Source: Aquibacillus sediminis
Lineage (GTDB): Bacteria; Bacillota; Bacilli; Bacillales; Amphibacillaceae
Assembly: GCF_005870085.1 (NCBI RefSeq)
Contig: NZ_SZNM01000004.1
Location: 1-64,000, forward strand
DNA length: 64,000 nucleotides
Reading direction: 5' to 3'
The position numbers were made by a program, and so were the translations under genes. Positions 43,558 to 53,000 of the stretch are shown in pieces; the first letter of the stretch is position 1, and every line of letters begins with the position of its first letter. Under the pieces are notes generated by a model. It had not been told where the DNA came from. It ran no database searches and was given only the letters and a program-made list of their open reading frames with translations.

Positions 43558-43755
43558 GTGAAAAAAGAGCTGTGGATTCCACTGATTGTTTCATTCGGAA
43601 CAATGGTAGTACTTTATTTCATCGGTTTTTTAACGAATTTGGAATTGCTTGTATTTCATTGTCATATACCGAAATTTCATTACTTCCAATTGCAATTGGG
43701 AGCACTTGCAGGGTTTATTACAGAGCGTATAATCAAACGAAAATCACAAATCTAA
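43558..43755 (+). CDS. Small membrane protein, hypothetical
   Basis: 65 residues with two hydrophobic segments (WIPLIVSFGTMVVLYFIGF; LGALAGFITERII) and a basic tail. Family not recognised. The GTG at 43558 follows AGAAGGTG; an ATG at 43516 lacks a ribosome site. Confidence 0.5.
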   Translation: MKKELWIPLIVSFGTMVVLYFIGFLTNLELLVFHCHIPKFHYFQLQLGALAGFITERIIKRKSQI

Positions 43756-43803
43756 ATGAGGAAATGTTGGTTAAAATGTATAACATGAGTGAGGAGTGAT
43801 CTA

Positions 43804-44043
43804 ATGGAGAACTATTATATTGCAGTAACTTACGATGTTTGTGAACATAACGACCTTGTTGAGGATATGAATCAATATCTTTTAAATAATAAGACAAGTA
43901 TAGAGAAACAAGTTGCTGAATTTGCTAAACAGGATGTTGCTCCTCTAGTAAAAGTTTATCAATCTGTTAATCGAGATTTTAAAGACGTTCAATTATATCG
44001 TGACTATCATTTCGTAGACTATCAATGTAAGTGCACGGAGTAG
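43804..44043 (+). CDS. Small soluble protein, hypothetical
   Basis: 79 residues, acidic, no membrane segment. It ends with QCKCTE, a possible metal-binding pair. GTGAGGAGTGATCTA before the ATG gives a good start. Same direction as its neighbours but with its own gap; no family recognised. Confidence 0.55.
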   Translation: MENYYIAVTYDVCEHNDLVEDMNQYLLNNKTSIEKQVAEFAKQDVAPLVKVYQSVNRDFKDVQLYRDYHFVDYQCKCTE

Positions 44044-44134
44044 TCTTTTCCTATTTTATCACTATCAAAATATTTAAAAGACTTGTCCTATTTTTCTACT
44101 TCGCTTCATAGAGTAGAAATGGGAGGTGCAGGTA

Positions 44135-44599
44135 ATGATAAATTACGGGAAAGAGATTTTTCAGGATAACATGACGCAATTAATAACCATTATTGTTAGT
44201 TTAGGATTGGCGATTGTTGCCAAAAAATTATCAGGCGAAATTGCGAACATGTCGATCATAAATTTTATTAAGGATGGTTATAGTTATATAAAGGATAATG
44301 AGCATTTAAGTCTTGTTCATGATGTTTTTGTCCCTTTAAGTATGTATATTGTTTCTTGTGCTTGTTTGTTATGGATGGGGGTCACGAATTTAGTAACGCG
44401 TAAGGAACAAGCGGATAGCCGTGCCAACTTCTTAAAACTAGTGCTAGGATGTTTTCAGTTATGCTTATTTACTATATTTTTGTTTATTGAAGGTAAATTA
44501 TTTTTTTATTTTATGTTATTAGTATTCACGGTCATTCTATTAATTGGGGCGATGAATGTTGCGGCATCTAATCATGACAAACGAAATAGATATAATTAG
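44135..44599 (+). CDS. Membrane protein with three to four helices, hypothetical
   Basis: 154 residues. Hydrophobic stretches lie at about 15-30, 65-85, 103-122 and 124-143. A soluble loop (IANMSIINFIKDGYSYIKDNEHLSLVHDVF) lies between the first two. Family not recognised. GGGAGGT is spaced for the ATG at 44135. A terminator follows seven bases after the stop. Confidence 0.5.
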   Translation: MINYGKEIFQDNMTQLITIIVSLGLAIVAKKLSGEIANMSIINFIKDGYSYIKDNEHLSLVHDVFVPLSMYIVSCACLLWMGVTNLVTRKEQADSRANFLKLVLGCFQLCLFTIFLFIEGKLFFYFMLLVFTVILLIGAMNVAASNHDKRNRYN

Positions 44600-44605
44600 T
44601 GAAGA

Positions 44606-44641
44606 AACTAGAACTATCCATATATATAGTTCTAGTTTTTG
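44606..44641 (+). terminator. Intrinsic terminator
   Basis: Perfect AACTAGAACTA/TAGTTCTAGTT arms, AT-rich loop, then TTTTTG. Confidence 0.8.
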
Positions 44642-44739
44642 TATTATTTGAAACATTTGACAATATCAACAGAGTTAGTACACTGTAAATATACATAGAA
44701 ATTCTATATATAACATCCATTCGATAGGTGGTATTGAGA

Positions 44740-45330
44740 ATGAAACGAAGTGTTATGTTCTGGCTTGCGATTTTTGCAAGCGTTTTGTTATTAGTGTTTA
44801 AATTTTTTGAATGGCAACTTGTTGGACTTTTTACAGTGTTTTTTTTGCCTGTTATTTGGTTGGTGTTTTATGGATTTTTTATTGTTGCAGGGGTTTTATC
44901 GATTGTCCAGTGGGTCAGAAAAAAAGATTGGAAGCCTGTAACGGTTATTGCCGTAACGACACTGCTCGTGTTTTTAATTCCATTTCATCAGCTTGCGATT
45001 CAAACGGATTTTTATTGGAATAAACAGAAACGACTGGAAGTGATTGAACAAATTGATAACCAAACGCTCGAGCCAAATGTATCACATAATGATACATTGA
45101 TCGAGCTACCAACAAAATATCGATCATTATCGAGTGGTGGGGATGTGGTTTTAGAAAAACAAAGCGATCGTTTGTCTGTTTTGTTTTTTACTTCCCGCGG
45201 GGTGTTAGATAATTTTTCTGGCTTTGTTTATAGTGAAAATGGCGAGGAGCCAGATAGAAGAGATTTTGGCGGTGACTTCAAAGAAATTGTTCCAATGGGG
45301 GAGAAATGGTTTTTTGTTTCTTCTTCATAA
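44740..45330 (+). CDS. Membrane-anchored protein, hypothetical
   Basis: 196 residues: three hydrophobic segments in the first 90 residues, then a mostly beta extracellular or cytoplasmic domain (LIELPTKYRSLSSGGDVVLEKQSDRLSVLFFTSRGVLDNFSGFVYS). The family is not recognised by name. TAGGTGG lies before the ATG at 44740. Convergent with the DUF4317 gene across a shared terminator. Confidence 0.5.
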   Translation: MKRSVMFWLAIFASVLLLVFKFFEWQLVGLFTVFFLPVIWLVFYGFFIVAGVLSIVQWVRKKDWKPVTVIAVTTLLVFLIPFHQLAIQTDFYWNKQKRLEVIEQIDNQTLEPNVSHNDTLIELPTKYRSLSSGGDVVLEKQSDRLSVLFFTSRGVLDNFSGFVYSENGEEPDRRDFGGDFKEIVPMGEKWFFVSSS

Positions 45331-45344
45331 GCGAAAATAGCTGA

Positions 45345-45382
45345 AAACCATCTGCATGATCCATTCATCATACAGATGGTTT
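45345..45382. terminator. Bidirectional intrinsic terminator
   Basis: AAACCATCTG(C)ATGAT pairs with ATCAT(A)CAGATGGTTT around a short loop, with T-rich sequence on both strands. Confidence 0.75.
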
Positions 45383-45388
45383 ATTTTG

Positions 45389-46591
45389 TTATTCTTCACT
45401 TGGTGGTTCTTCATCTTCTGCATTCTTGCCAAATGCTTCAGGGATCATGGTAAATCCTTCGATCATCGTATCCTCTTCCACTTCAATCATTAAATACCGT
45501 TTTCCATTAAAGTTAACCCGCCTAACATAGCTTAGATCTTGTGGGCTTATCGAAACATTGGCGACTTTTGTTTCAATTTTAATCGATTTTGATTGATACT
45601 TTGGTACGACATTTTGGGCCTTGAGCTCATAACTGTGGTCGTCGATTACTTTTTTGAAAGCTGACTCGACTTTGTCGTCATCGACATCTTCTACACCGCT
45701 CATTTTCAATACTCGTCCAACATCTTTGTAGTCTAATGTAGGTGCCTCGTCTTCTTCATTATCTTCAATCACGCGATTGATTTCTTCATAGACATTGGAG
45801 AGAGTGGACGTATTGAGTTGGTCTCCTGTCACGTCTTTGACTATTTCTTCAAACACGACTTTATCTTCTTGAGCTGTCATAATATCCTCACCATTCAACA
45901 CATCTTCGATAAACCGGTAATCAGGTTCATAGGCTTTACTGGCAGCGTATAGAATACGGTTGACATCGGCAGCGTGATCGGTGAAACAAGGGAAAAGAAA
46001 TCCACCGATTGGTGCGGTTAGATTGATGATTGGATCCACCACAACATTGTATTTGAATTCTTTTTCCACATAGTCAAACAGCAATTCTTTTTTTGGATCT
46101 TGCGTTTTATTAATACTACATAGCACAAAAGGGTTGGAATAGACAGTATCCCGTTCGCTTTCTTCTGATTCTTCACTACGACGCTTCATCGGCTTTAAGT
46201 ACTCTCCGCGAATGAATGTGACAACAATATCCATGTCATATTGGCGATCTTCCAACATTTTTGCAACGATACGAAGCATTTGCTCATTCCAGCTTTCTGT
46301 ATCTTCACTTAATAATCCTTGATGTAAAATTAGTTGACTACTGTCCTCGACACCGCTCTGGAATTTTAATTCAAATAACTTTTGATCGAGCTGACCAGTT
46401 AGAAGTTTTTTAAAATTAGCCATGAACAATTCTTGTTGATCAGGTTCTAACATTTCAAATGGTTGGCTCTGATAATGGTAAATATCACTCGATTCCTTCA
46501 TAATATAAACATTAAATATCTCTGTGATTTTCAGTAAATCATTATTGACTTTAAATTGTTTTCGAATATCTGCTATGTCCTTCTTGTTCAT
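45389..46591 (-). CDS. DUF4317-family protein
   Basis: 400 residues, soluble and acidic. MNKKDIADIRKQFKVNNDLLKITEIFNVYIMKESSDIYHYQSQPFE at the start, the PFVLCSINKTQDPKKELLFDYVEKEFKYN middle and the IGGFLFPCFTDHAADVNRILY segment are typical of DUF4317, a Bacillota family of unknown function. GGAGTGGGGAG is spaced for the ATG at 46591. Monocistronic. Confidence 0.8.
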   Translation of the reverse strand: MNKKDIADIRKQFKVNNDLLKITEIFNVYIMKESSDIYHYQSQPFEMLEPDQQELFMANFKKLLTGQLDQKLFELKFQSGVEDSSQLILHQGLLSEDTESWNEQMLRIVAKMLEDRQYDMDIVVTFIRGEYLKPMKRRSEESEESERDTVYSNPFVLCSINKTQDPKKELLFDYVEKEFKYNVVVDPIINLTAPIGGFLFPCFTDHAADVNRILYAASKAYEPDYRFIEDVLNGEDIMTAQEDKVVFEEIVKDVTGDQLNTSTLSNVYEEINRVIEDNEEDEAPTLDYKDVGRVLKMSGVEDVDDDKVESAFKKVIDDHSYELKAQNVVPKYQSKSIKIETKVANVSISPQDLSYVRRVNFNGKRYLMIEVEEDTMIEGFTMIPEAFGKNAEDEEPPSEE

Positions 46592-46654
46592 AAAGCTCCC
46601 CACTCCTAAATGATATTATATGTATGAAGACGCATTTTCTTATTTTAACACAAC

Positions 46655-46683
46655 TGGGACAAGGGGACAGGTTTTCTGTCCCA
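46655..46683 (+). repeat. Diverged dispersed palindrome (copy 6)
   Basis: TGGGACAAGGGGACAGGTTT then TCTGTCCCA: a shortened form with simple hairpin pairing, upstream of the DUF4317 gene. Confidence 0.65.
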
Positions 46684-46885
46684 GTTTATAAGTTTTTATT
46701 AAGATATACCTGATCATGAAATAATACACGTATGTTATTAGATGAAAACACCAATACATTATTTTTACATAAGGTCTAAAAGAAGATCGCCCAACCGATT
46801 AAATGGGGAGATATGATAATATAAATATAGATTTGCGATGAATAGTACCTAAACGTGTGTAGGAGATAAAGAGGGGGATGAGCGT

Positions 46886-47209
46886 TTGGAAAAGGAAGAA
46901 AATGATCGGGTCACAAATGAAGGAAAGAAGATGTTTGCTACTATAGTTGACTACTTATTAGCAATCTTTATCGGCTATGTTCTTGGGTTTATTGTTGCAA
47001 AGGTTTATCAAACATGGGCTATTGTTTATAGAGAAAGTCAATATGACCTTAATCGCCCCACGCAATGGGAGACAGAATCCCCACCTGCTTGGGCATTTGC
47101 AACAGAAAGTCCTAATTCATTTTTTGCGTTGGTTGTACTTTTCTTTATTTTTATATGTATACTATTTACTTTTTGTTTGAGAAAAAGGTTAAAGACTAAT
47201 GCCAAATAA
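46886..47209 (+). CDS. Two-helix membrane protein, hypothetical
   Basis: 107 residues with a TTG start after GAGGGGG. Helix one (about 21-41) and helix two (79-98) flank a hydrophilic loop of about 35 residues rich in Pro, Trp and Glu (NRPTQWETESPPAWAFATESP). Family not recognised. Confidence 0.5.
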   Translation: MEKEENDRVTNEGKKMFATIVDYLLAIFIGYVLGFIVAKVYQTWAIVYRESQYDLNRPTQWETESPPAWAFATESPNSFFALVVLFFIFICILFTFCLRKRLKTNAK

Positions 47210-47378
47210 TTATTTATTCTTATAAGGTATGCATAAGTGAGTTCTGTGCTAGCAAGAAGGGGGAGAATGGCAAGATTTTGTAATAATTATTTACAGGGCA
47301 TAATGCTTACTACTGCAATCACAAAAAGTATAAGGTATGATGGATGTATATAAATTAAGGGATTTAGGGGGAGATTTT

Positions 47379-48311
47379 GTGGAGATCCAAAACATTTTAA
47401 TAGCGGGTAAGCTTGCAAATGCTATGAAAGAACAAATTAACGCGGATGCCTATCGACAGGAGTTTCGTTTTAAGCCAGCACCAGAAGTAACAGTCGATGA
47501 CCTGCAGTGGGCGGATGCCTATGTATCGTTTGAACCGACTGCGAATTTTGATTTTTATAATCTAAAATGGGTCCATTCGTTTGGAGCAGGGGTGAATCCA
47601 TATGTGTATAACAGGGAATGGAAACAAGATGTGTTATTAACCCGTACAGTTTGTTCCTTTGGTAGTCGTATTAGTCAATATTGTTTAAGTTATTACCTTA
47701 AAGATATGCAGGAACATGACTATTTCAGAGCGCATCAAAACGAGAAAAAGTGGCAACCTAAGGAACCGCAGTTGATTAACGGGCAAAAAGTGATGGTGTA
47801 TGGGACTGGTGAAATAGGACAGGAAGTTGCCAAAATCTTTTCCACCATTGGCATGGACGTAGTCGGTGTTTCGTTAAGTGGAAAACAAAAAGACTATTTT
47901 CGTGATGTGTATGCCGTATCCACTGAAACCGAAGAATTACATGATGCTGATCTAGTCATCAACACACTTCCATTAACAGACAGTACGGAACAACTTTTTG
48001 GGGAGGAATTCTTTACTCGCTTGACGCATGCTGTCTTCATTAATGTTGGACGTGGTTCTTCTATTGTCGATGATGCACTGTTGCGTGCGTTGGATGATGG
48101 GAGAATAAGGTTAGCAGTTCTCGATGTGTTTAGAGAAGAGCCGTTACCAAAGGGAAATAGATTGTGGAACCATGAAAACGTGTTGATCACACCACATATA
48201 TCAGCTGTCACTACCGTTGAGGAAGCTGCTGAATGCTTTTTAGATACGCTAAATACCATTGAAAACAACGGGGTATTACATAATAAAGTCGATGTAACGA
48301 GGGGGTATTAA
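47379..48311 (+). CDS. D-isomer-specific 2-hydroxyacid dehydrogenase
   Basis: 310 residues. The Rossmann motif VYGTGEIGQEVAKIFSTIGMDVVGV is central. Catalytic Arg is in FINVGRGSSI, Glu in VFREEPLP and His in TPHISAVTTVEEA, the full set for NAD(P)-dependent reductases such as glyoxylate/hydroxypyruvate reductase or D-lactate-type enzymes. Two short catalytic-domain segments (LQWADAYVSFEPTANFDF) resemble the GhrA-like branch. The GTG at 47379 follows GGGGGAGA. Monocistronic; an IS605-like relic follows. Confidence 0.88.
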   Translation: MEIQNILIAGKLANAMKEQINADAYRQEFRFKPAPEVTVDDLQWADAYVSFEPTANFDFYNLKWVHSFGAGVNPYVYNREWKQDVLLTRTVCSFGSRISQYCLSYYLKDMQEHDYFRAHQNEKKWQPKEPQLINGQKVMVYGTGEIGQEVAKIFSTIGMDVVGVSLSGKQKDYFRDVYAVSTETEELHDADLVINTLPLTDSTEQLFGEEFFTRLTHAVFINVGRGSSIVDDALLRALDDGRIRLAVLDVFREEPLPKGNRLWNHENVLITPHISAVTTVEEAAECFLDTLNTIENNGVLHNKVDVTRGY

Positions 48312-48355
48312 TCGTGAAAGGACGTGGTAGGTGATGACGAGAGATGGTGTTTGAC

Positions 48356-48462
48356 TTTATCCACATGTAACTGGCAGGAAGCCTCCACTTCACACTGCGA
48401 GGTGAAAAATTAATGGGTGAGCTGCCAGTATATGTTCGGTTCTGTTCAACATTCTAACAGGA
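48356..48462 (+). mobile_element. Relic of an IS200/IS605-type element end, copy B
   Basis: TATCCACATGTAACTGGC, CTCCACTTC, GCTGCCAGTATATGTTCGG and TTCTGTTCAA align in order with the left part of the relic at 58407. CTGGCAG and CTGCCAG form the base of a hairpin. No coding sequence remains. Confidence 0.5.
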
Positions 48463-48595
48463 TTTAAGCGAAGATCTTACACTATTTTGACGCGGGATAA
48501 TATAGGCGTGATCAGTGGACACTAGGAATAAAGTTTTTCTTAATAAAACTTAACTTATTCAATCAACTACAATATCAAGCGAAGAAGGAGATAGA

Positions 48596-50062
48596 ATGAC
48601 GGATAAAGCAAAAACAGGATGGAATTTTGAAAACAGCTATGCTCGTTTATCAGACATTTTTTTTGCAAACACGAATCCAACTCCAGTTCGTGAGCCTGAA
48701 TTGGTTCTATTTAATGAAACGTTAGCATCATCCCTTGGACTCGATGGACAAGCATTACAACAGGGTGGGGGTGTGTCTATTTTAGCTGGTAATGAAATCC
48801 CTCAAGGGGCAATGCCAATTGCACAAGCATATGCAGGACACCAATTTGGTCATTTTACGATGTTAGGAGATGGTCGGGCTGTACTGCTAGGAGAACAAAT
48901 CACCCCACAAGAGGAACGTATTGATATCCAACTGAAAGGTTCCGGTAGAACACCATTTTCACGCGGTGGGGATGGACGAGCAACGCTAGGCCCAATGCTA
49001 CGTGAATACATTATTAGTGAAGCCATGCATGCACTTGGTATTCCAACGAATCGAAGTCTAGCTGTCGTGACAACAGGGGAGTCAGTCATGCGTGAGACCG
49101 CATTACCTGGGGCAATCCTAACGCGGGTGGCATCTAGTCATTTACGTGTTGGGACATTCCAATATGCGCGAAAATGGGGAACTAAAGAACAATTGCAAGC
49201 ATTGGCGGACTATGCGATTGAGCGTCATTTTCCTCATTTGGTAAAAGACGTGGAGCGCTATCGGTTATTTCTTAGGGAAGTGAGTGACCGCCAAGCGAAA
49301 CTGATTGCGAATTGGCAACTTGTCGGTTTCATCCACGGAGTAATGAATACCGACAATATGACAATAAGTGGAGAAACAATTGATTATGGTCCATGTGCCT
49401 TTATGAATACGTACGATCCTAATACCGTGTTTAGTTCGATTGATGCTCAAGGGCGTTACGCTTATGGCCATCAACCTCGCATTGGTGGATGGAATTTAGC
49501 AAGATTTGCTGAAGCATTATTACCACTTTTACACGAGAATCAAGACCAAGCAGTTGAGATAGCTCAGGACGAAGTTGCACGCTATTTGCAGGTACACCAT
49601 AACTACTGGCTCACAGGAATTCGAGCGAAATTAGGAATCAGTAATCAAGAGGAAGAAGATGAAGGGTTAATTGAAGATTTACTGCAGTTGATGGAAGATA
49701 GTGGTTCAGACTATACCAATACATTCCGTGCTTTGACCTTTGATCAATATGACGAGATGGCATTGTTTAACACCAATGAATTCGCTGATTGGAAAAAACA
49801 GTGGCAAGCACGTCTCGAACGTCAAGCCCAATCAAAACAAGCGATTCACGAATTGATGCGTAACAGTAATCCCGCAGTAATCCCGCGTAATCATCGAGTG
49901 GAGGAAGCGTTGGAGGCTGCGGTTGAAAACGACGACTATAGCGTGTTAAAACAACTTCTTGATGTCTTATCTCGACCATATGCTCACTCAGCGGATCAAA
50001 GAGAATACTGTTCACCGCCACCGGCAACAGATGTTCCATACCGTACTTACTGTGGAACTTAA
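48596..50062 (+). CDS. selO: Protein adenylyltransferase SelO (YdiU/UPF0061)
   Basis: 488 residues. A kinase-like fold with the inverted ATP site of SelO, which transfers AMP to Ser/Thr/Tyr of proteins, especially under oxidative stress. Landmarks are [84 protein letters not shown] (catalytic loop and metal site), and the end [20 protein letters not shown], where the last Cys stands in the position of selenocysteine in animal SelO. GAAGGAG precedes the ATG. Monocistronic. Confidence 0.95.
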   Translation: MTDKAKTGWNFENSYARLSDIFFANTNPTPVREPELVLFNETLASSLGLDGQALQQGGGVSILAGNEIPQGAMPIAQAYAGHQFGHFTMLGDGRAVLLGEQITPQEERIDIQLKGSGRTPFSRGGDGRATLGPMLREYIISEAMHALGIPTNRSLAVVTTGESVMRETALPGAILTRVASSHLRVGTFQYARKWGTKEQLQALADYAIERHFPHLVKDVERYRLFLREVSDRQAKLIANWQLVGFIHGVMNTDNMTISGETIDYGPCAFMNTYDPNTVFSSIDAQGRYAYGHQPRIGGWNLARFAEALLPLLHENQDQAVEIAQDEVARYLQVHHNYWLTGIRAKLGISNQEEEDEGLIEDLLQLMEDSGSDYTNTFRALTFDQYDEMALFNTNEFADWKKQWQARLERQAQSKQAIHELMRNSNPAVIPRNHRVEEALEAAVENDDYSVLKQLLDVLSRPYAHSADQREYCSPPPATDVPYRTYCGT

Positions 50063-50080
50063 GATTATATGGACGCTTTA

Positions 50081-50118
50081 GAGGAACGACTCCTAAATTG
50101 GTCGTTCCTCTTATTTAT
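50081..50118 (+). terminator. Intrinsic terminator after selO
   Basis: GAGGAACGAC and GTCGTTCCTC perfect arms, 10-base loop, then TTATTTATT. Confidence 0.7.
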
Positions 50119-50301
50119 TGATAATTTCTTTCGTATGTAAAATGCGCATGTGCTATATCGTTTGCGATTAGTAGAAGTTATAGTGTTATTCGGACGGATT
50201 GTTGTTAATTGACGAAAAGTTGTAGGGTTAAAAAACAGGAATAAGGGGTAATGAAACAATGTGATTGTAAATACAGCCAAGAATAGACGAGGAGGATTTT
50301 C

Positions 50302-50448
50302 ATGCAAAAACATCAATGTCCTAGATGCAAACTGCTAACGCCGAGAGTTATTAAATTCCGAGACGAGTTTGTCTGTCAATTGTGTTACGTGAAAATTCCT
50401 GAAAAAGAAAGAACACGAGCGGCTTTACAAGAACCAAAGTTAATATGA
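50302..50448 (+). CDS. Small zinc-ribbon-like protein
   Basis: 48 residues with two Cys pairs, CPRC at 6-9 and CQLC at 25-28, the spacing of a zinc ribbon, plus a basic tail (IPEKERTRAAL). GAGGAGGATTTTC before the ATG is a strong ribosome site, which supports a real gene despite its size. The partner is unknown; nucleic-acid or protein binding is possible. Confidence 0.6.
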   Translation: MQKHQCPRCKLLTPRVIKFRDEFVCQLCYVKIPEKERTRAALQEPKLI

Positions 50449-50539
50449 TCATTCCTAAATTTAACAATCTAATTGTTATTAGAACAAGAATAAAGCTGTA
50501 TGATTCGATCATTATACAGTAAAAACAGCCATAAATAAA

Positions 50540-50563
50540 AAGCTCGGCGTTTAAACCGAGCTT
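50540..50563 (-). terminator. Intrinsic terminator of the CAP lipoprotein gene
   Basis: On the minus strand AAGCTCGG and CCGAGCTT arms with an 8-base loop, followed by TTTTTAT. Confidence 0.8.
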
Positions 50564-50578
50564 ACTTCTTTCTACACT

Positions 50579-51409
50579 TTATTTTTTAATAAACATTTGT
50601 GCCCAGTGATAACCAGTTCTTTCAACGCCAACACCAATATGGGTCATATTCTCGTCTAGGATATTGGCGCGATGACCTTCACTGTTCATCCAAGCGTCGA
50701 CAACTTCTTCTGGAGAACGTTGTCCATGTGCAATATTTTCGGCAGCAGATTGGTAAGAGACGCCGAAATCCCTCATCATATCAAACGGTGAACCATAGGT
50801 TGGACTAGTGTGTGAAAAATAGCTGTTCTCTTGCATGTCATCTGCTTTTGCTTTTGCGACATTATTTAATTGACTGTCCGCTTGTAACGGAGGTAAACCT
50901 TGGTTTTGTCTTTCTGCATTCGTTAATTCGATCACAGATGAGACAAAATCATCTGTATCGCCTTCTTGTGTGGGACTATCTTGCTGTTGTGTTCCTTGGT
51001 CTGCTTGCTCTTGCTCTTGATTTTGTTGCTGCTGTGTCTGATCTTGACGTTGTGTTTGTTGCTGCTGCTGTTGTTGCTGTTGGGTATTTTGTTCTTGTTG
51101 AGTATTTTGTTCTTGTTGAGTATCTTGTTGTTTTGTGTGTTGTTGTGCTTGTTCTAAGTTGCGTAGTTGTTGTTCAACAATACCATGATTTTTCGCTTGT
51201 TTCTCATCAACTGCTTTAAACTCATACTTCGCTTCTTGAACTCTGACCGGTTGCGTGTGTGGATAACTGTCACTGTTGGAATCGGTTTGTAGACTTGAAA
51301 TGTTGTCATTTCCATTGTTTTCATTGTTTAAAGCTTGGTCATTTGTATTGCATGCTACTAAAAGTATCATTAGAAAACTGATAAATAGTATTGTCCATTT
51401 TTTATGCAT
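50579..51409 (-). CDS. CAP-domain lipoprotein with poly-Gln linker (YkwD-like)
   Basis: 276 residues. A signal peptide ends in LLVAC (lipobox, Cys20). Residues 45-85 hold a basic/acidic segment, and residues about 90-150 are almost pure Gln with some Thr/Asp/Glu. The CAP/SCP domain is C-terminal: VIELTNAERQNQGLPPLQAD, HTSPTYGSPFDMMRDFGV, AAENIAHGQRSPEEVVDAWMNSEGHRANILDENMTHIGVGV. It keeps the His and Glu residues of the family cleft. Bacterial CAP proteins such as YkwD are linked to sporulation or envelope functions; their activity is uncertain. The CAG/CAA run could vary by slippage. Confidence 0.9.
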   Translation of the reverse strand: MHKKWTILFISFLMILLVACNTNDQALNNENNGNDNISSLQTDSNSDSYPHTQPVRVQEAKYEFKAVDEKQAKNHGIVEQQLRNLEQAQQHTKQQDTQQEQNTQQEQNTQQQQQQQQQTQRQDQTQQQQNQEQEQADQGTQQQDSPTQEGDTDDFVSSVIELTNAERQNQGLPPLQADSQLNNVAKAKADDMQENSYFSHTSPTYGSPFDMMRDFGVSYQSAAENIAHGQRSPEEVVDAWMNSEGHRANILDENMTHIGVGVERTGYHWAQMFIKK

Positions 51410-52031
51410 GATATAAACTCCTTTTCTGTTTTATTTTTAGTTTTTCATGTTTTTAAAAAAATAAAGATGGAAATATAAAACAAATGAAGCAGCTCTTTAC
51501 ACAAGACTGTAATTTTATCAATAAGTAGGCGAGAACCCCCATCTTCAAGGAATGTGAAGGGCAAAGCCCAATGAGTAAGTGGGGGGATGAATCGCCTTTT
51601 TGCAAAACACTTGCGTAAAATATACAATCGCGCCACACGTACCGAAGTAGCGAAAAACAAGCAGAGTAGGGAGTGCGGAGAGTCCAACGTACAAGATATA
51701 AGCTTTCACCGTAGGGACTACGGGTAGAGCCTACTCAGGTAACTGGTGGTTACACTGGTGTTCGTAGGAATCCCCCACTTCAAGCTTTAGCTAAGTCGTG
51801 GGTAGTCAAGGTGAGGATTGGACACGTAGGTAAGGTGAAAAAATATATATAAACTATATGATATTCGCTTTATTTTTTGCAGAGAAATGTTGATTGTATT
51901 TCCTTTTAACAAAAGTACAAAAACAAAATCCACCGAGTTCCACTAATCGAAATGAGAACTGCGATGGTTTTATTTTCTTTGTTATGTTAAATATAATAAT
52001 TTGTAATATTAACCGGGGTAACAAGCTTTAA
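51410..52031. other. 622-base gene-free region containing a mobile-element relic
   Basis: Between the CAP and GltC-like genes. Apart from the relic at 51528-51806 and AT-rich flanks I see no supported gene. Minus-strand open frames across the relic have no ribosome site and look like shadows. Confidence 0.5.
51528..51806. mobile_element. Non-autonomous IS200/IS605-type (PATE-like) relic, copy C
   Basis: Left end: a long hairpin whose base is GGCGA/TCGCC (51528-51532 with 51592-51596) and upper stem ACCCCCA/TGGGGG; read on the minus strand it contains GGCGATTCATCCCCC and GGGGGTTCTCGCC, the form seen at ends of TnpB-only elements. Right end: AATCCCCCACTTCAAGC then TAAGTCGTGGGTAG, another hairpin typical of IS605-type right ends. 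Between them is a 46-codon open frame from 51587 with no recognised domain. It could be a TnpB deletion product carrying an omega-RNA-like region; that is inference. Confidence 0.55.
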
Positions 52032-52943
52032 TTATTTATTAAAATGATGTAGGCGGTCGTAGGTTTCTAATAAAAATTCATAGAATAATTCTTCTGTTGG
52101 TAATAATTTTCGAGAAGTTGGAAAAATAACACCTACGGACCGCGTTTGGTTTGGGTCTTCTAAAGGTATTTTTACAGTTGAACGAGGAGTGTTATCAACC
52201 AACGTCATTTCTGGCATCAGTGCGATGCCTAAACCGGCAGAAACCAATCCCTTTAATGCATCGATATCTTTGCCCTCAAAAGCAATTTGTGGTGAGAAAC
52301 CAGATTTTGTACATGATTTAACAACTTGATTACGGAACACATAGCCCTCAGGTAACACAATGAATGGATCGTTTCTTAGCTCTCGTAAGGAGAGAGAGGA
52401 ACGGTGTGCTAAGGGATGATGAAGTGGCAGTAATACAACAATATTTTCACTAAATAAAGTGGTACCGTTGAATTTATCTGCTTTTTCTTTTTTTGGCATA
52501 GGTGCAATCATGGCTAAGTTAAATTCGCCATTCACAACCCCATCGATTAAATCATAATAGAGCGCATTACTCATTTGAAATCTTGCTTCGGGATAGCGCA
52601 AGCGAAAGGAATAGATAATCGACGGTAAGATATGTGCAGCCATGCTGATTGGAAAGGCAATTCGTACAGTTCCTTTTTCAGGGTCTAGATATTCTTTAAC
52701 CTCGCGTTTCGCATCTTCCATTAAGTTCATAGACTGTTTCATTCGTTTTAAGAAAAGTTTTCCCAAAGGTGTTAGTTTTACCCTTCTACCTTCGCGAAAA
52801 AATAGATCGATGCCTAATTCATTCTCTAAATTAAAAATTTGCCTACTAACTGATGACTGTGCTACATGTAAGGCATCTGCAGCTTCAGTTACATGCTCTC
52901 TTTTTGCTACTTCCATAAAATACTCAATTTGCCTAATCTCCAA
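52032..52943 (-). CDS. gltC: LysR-family regulator, GltC-like
   Basis: 303 residues, with strong similarity through its length to B. subtilis GltC. The N-terminal winged helix is MEIRQIEYFMEVAKREHVTEAADALHVAQSSVSRQIFNLENELG, followed by YLDPEKGTVRIAFPISMAAHILP and the effector domain with FIVLPEGYVFRNQVV and KGLVSAGLGIALMPEMT. GltC activates glutamate synthase genes in B. subtilis in response to 2-oxoglutarate and glutamate. Here the divergent partner is an NADP-type glutamate dehydrogenase gene, so control of gdhA is inferred. Confidence 0.85.
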   Translation of the reverse strand: MEIRQIEYFMEVAKREHVTEAADALHVAQSSVSRQIFNLENELGIDLFFREGRRVKLTPLGKLFLKRMKQSMNLMEDAKREVKEYLDPEKGTVRIAFPISMAAHILPSIIYSFRLRYPEARFQMSNALYYDLIDGVVNGEFNLAMIAPMPKKEKADKFNGTTLFSENIVVLLPLHHPLAHRSSLSLRELRNDPFIVLPEGYVFRNQVVKSCTKSGFSPQIAFEGKDIDALKGLVSAGLGIALMPEMTLVDNTPRSTVKIPLEDPNQTRSVGVIFPTSRKLLPTEELFYEFLLETYDRLHHFNK

Positions 52944-52977
52944 ATTTATTCACTCCATTTCAATTCATGCGTTTTGT

Positions 52978-53000
52978 GCATTGATTTTATCGTTTTAATA
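52978..53000. promoter_or_regulatory. Candidate GltC site, copy 1
   Basis: GCATTGATTTTATCGTTT plus TA-rich tail, just upstream of the regulator gene. It recurs at 53198 with two changes in the first 18 bases. Direct repeats near both divergent promoters suit a LysR regulator. Confidence 0.45.

Noticed and set aside
47267-47353. A 28-codon frame after AAGGGGGAGA in the gap before the hydroxyacid dehydrogenase
   Set aside because: It has a ribosome-like site, but the product is too short and featureless and overlaps the leader of the next gene.
50812-51219. Long + strand open frame rich in Leu and Val opposite the CAP lipoprotein
   Set aside because: It is the antisense of the poly-Gln tract (CAA/CAG read as TTG/CTG), not a membrane protein gene.
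51445-51687. Minus-strand open frames crossing the relic at 51528
   Set aside because: No start context; the translation runs through both arms of a hairpin and has no domain.
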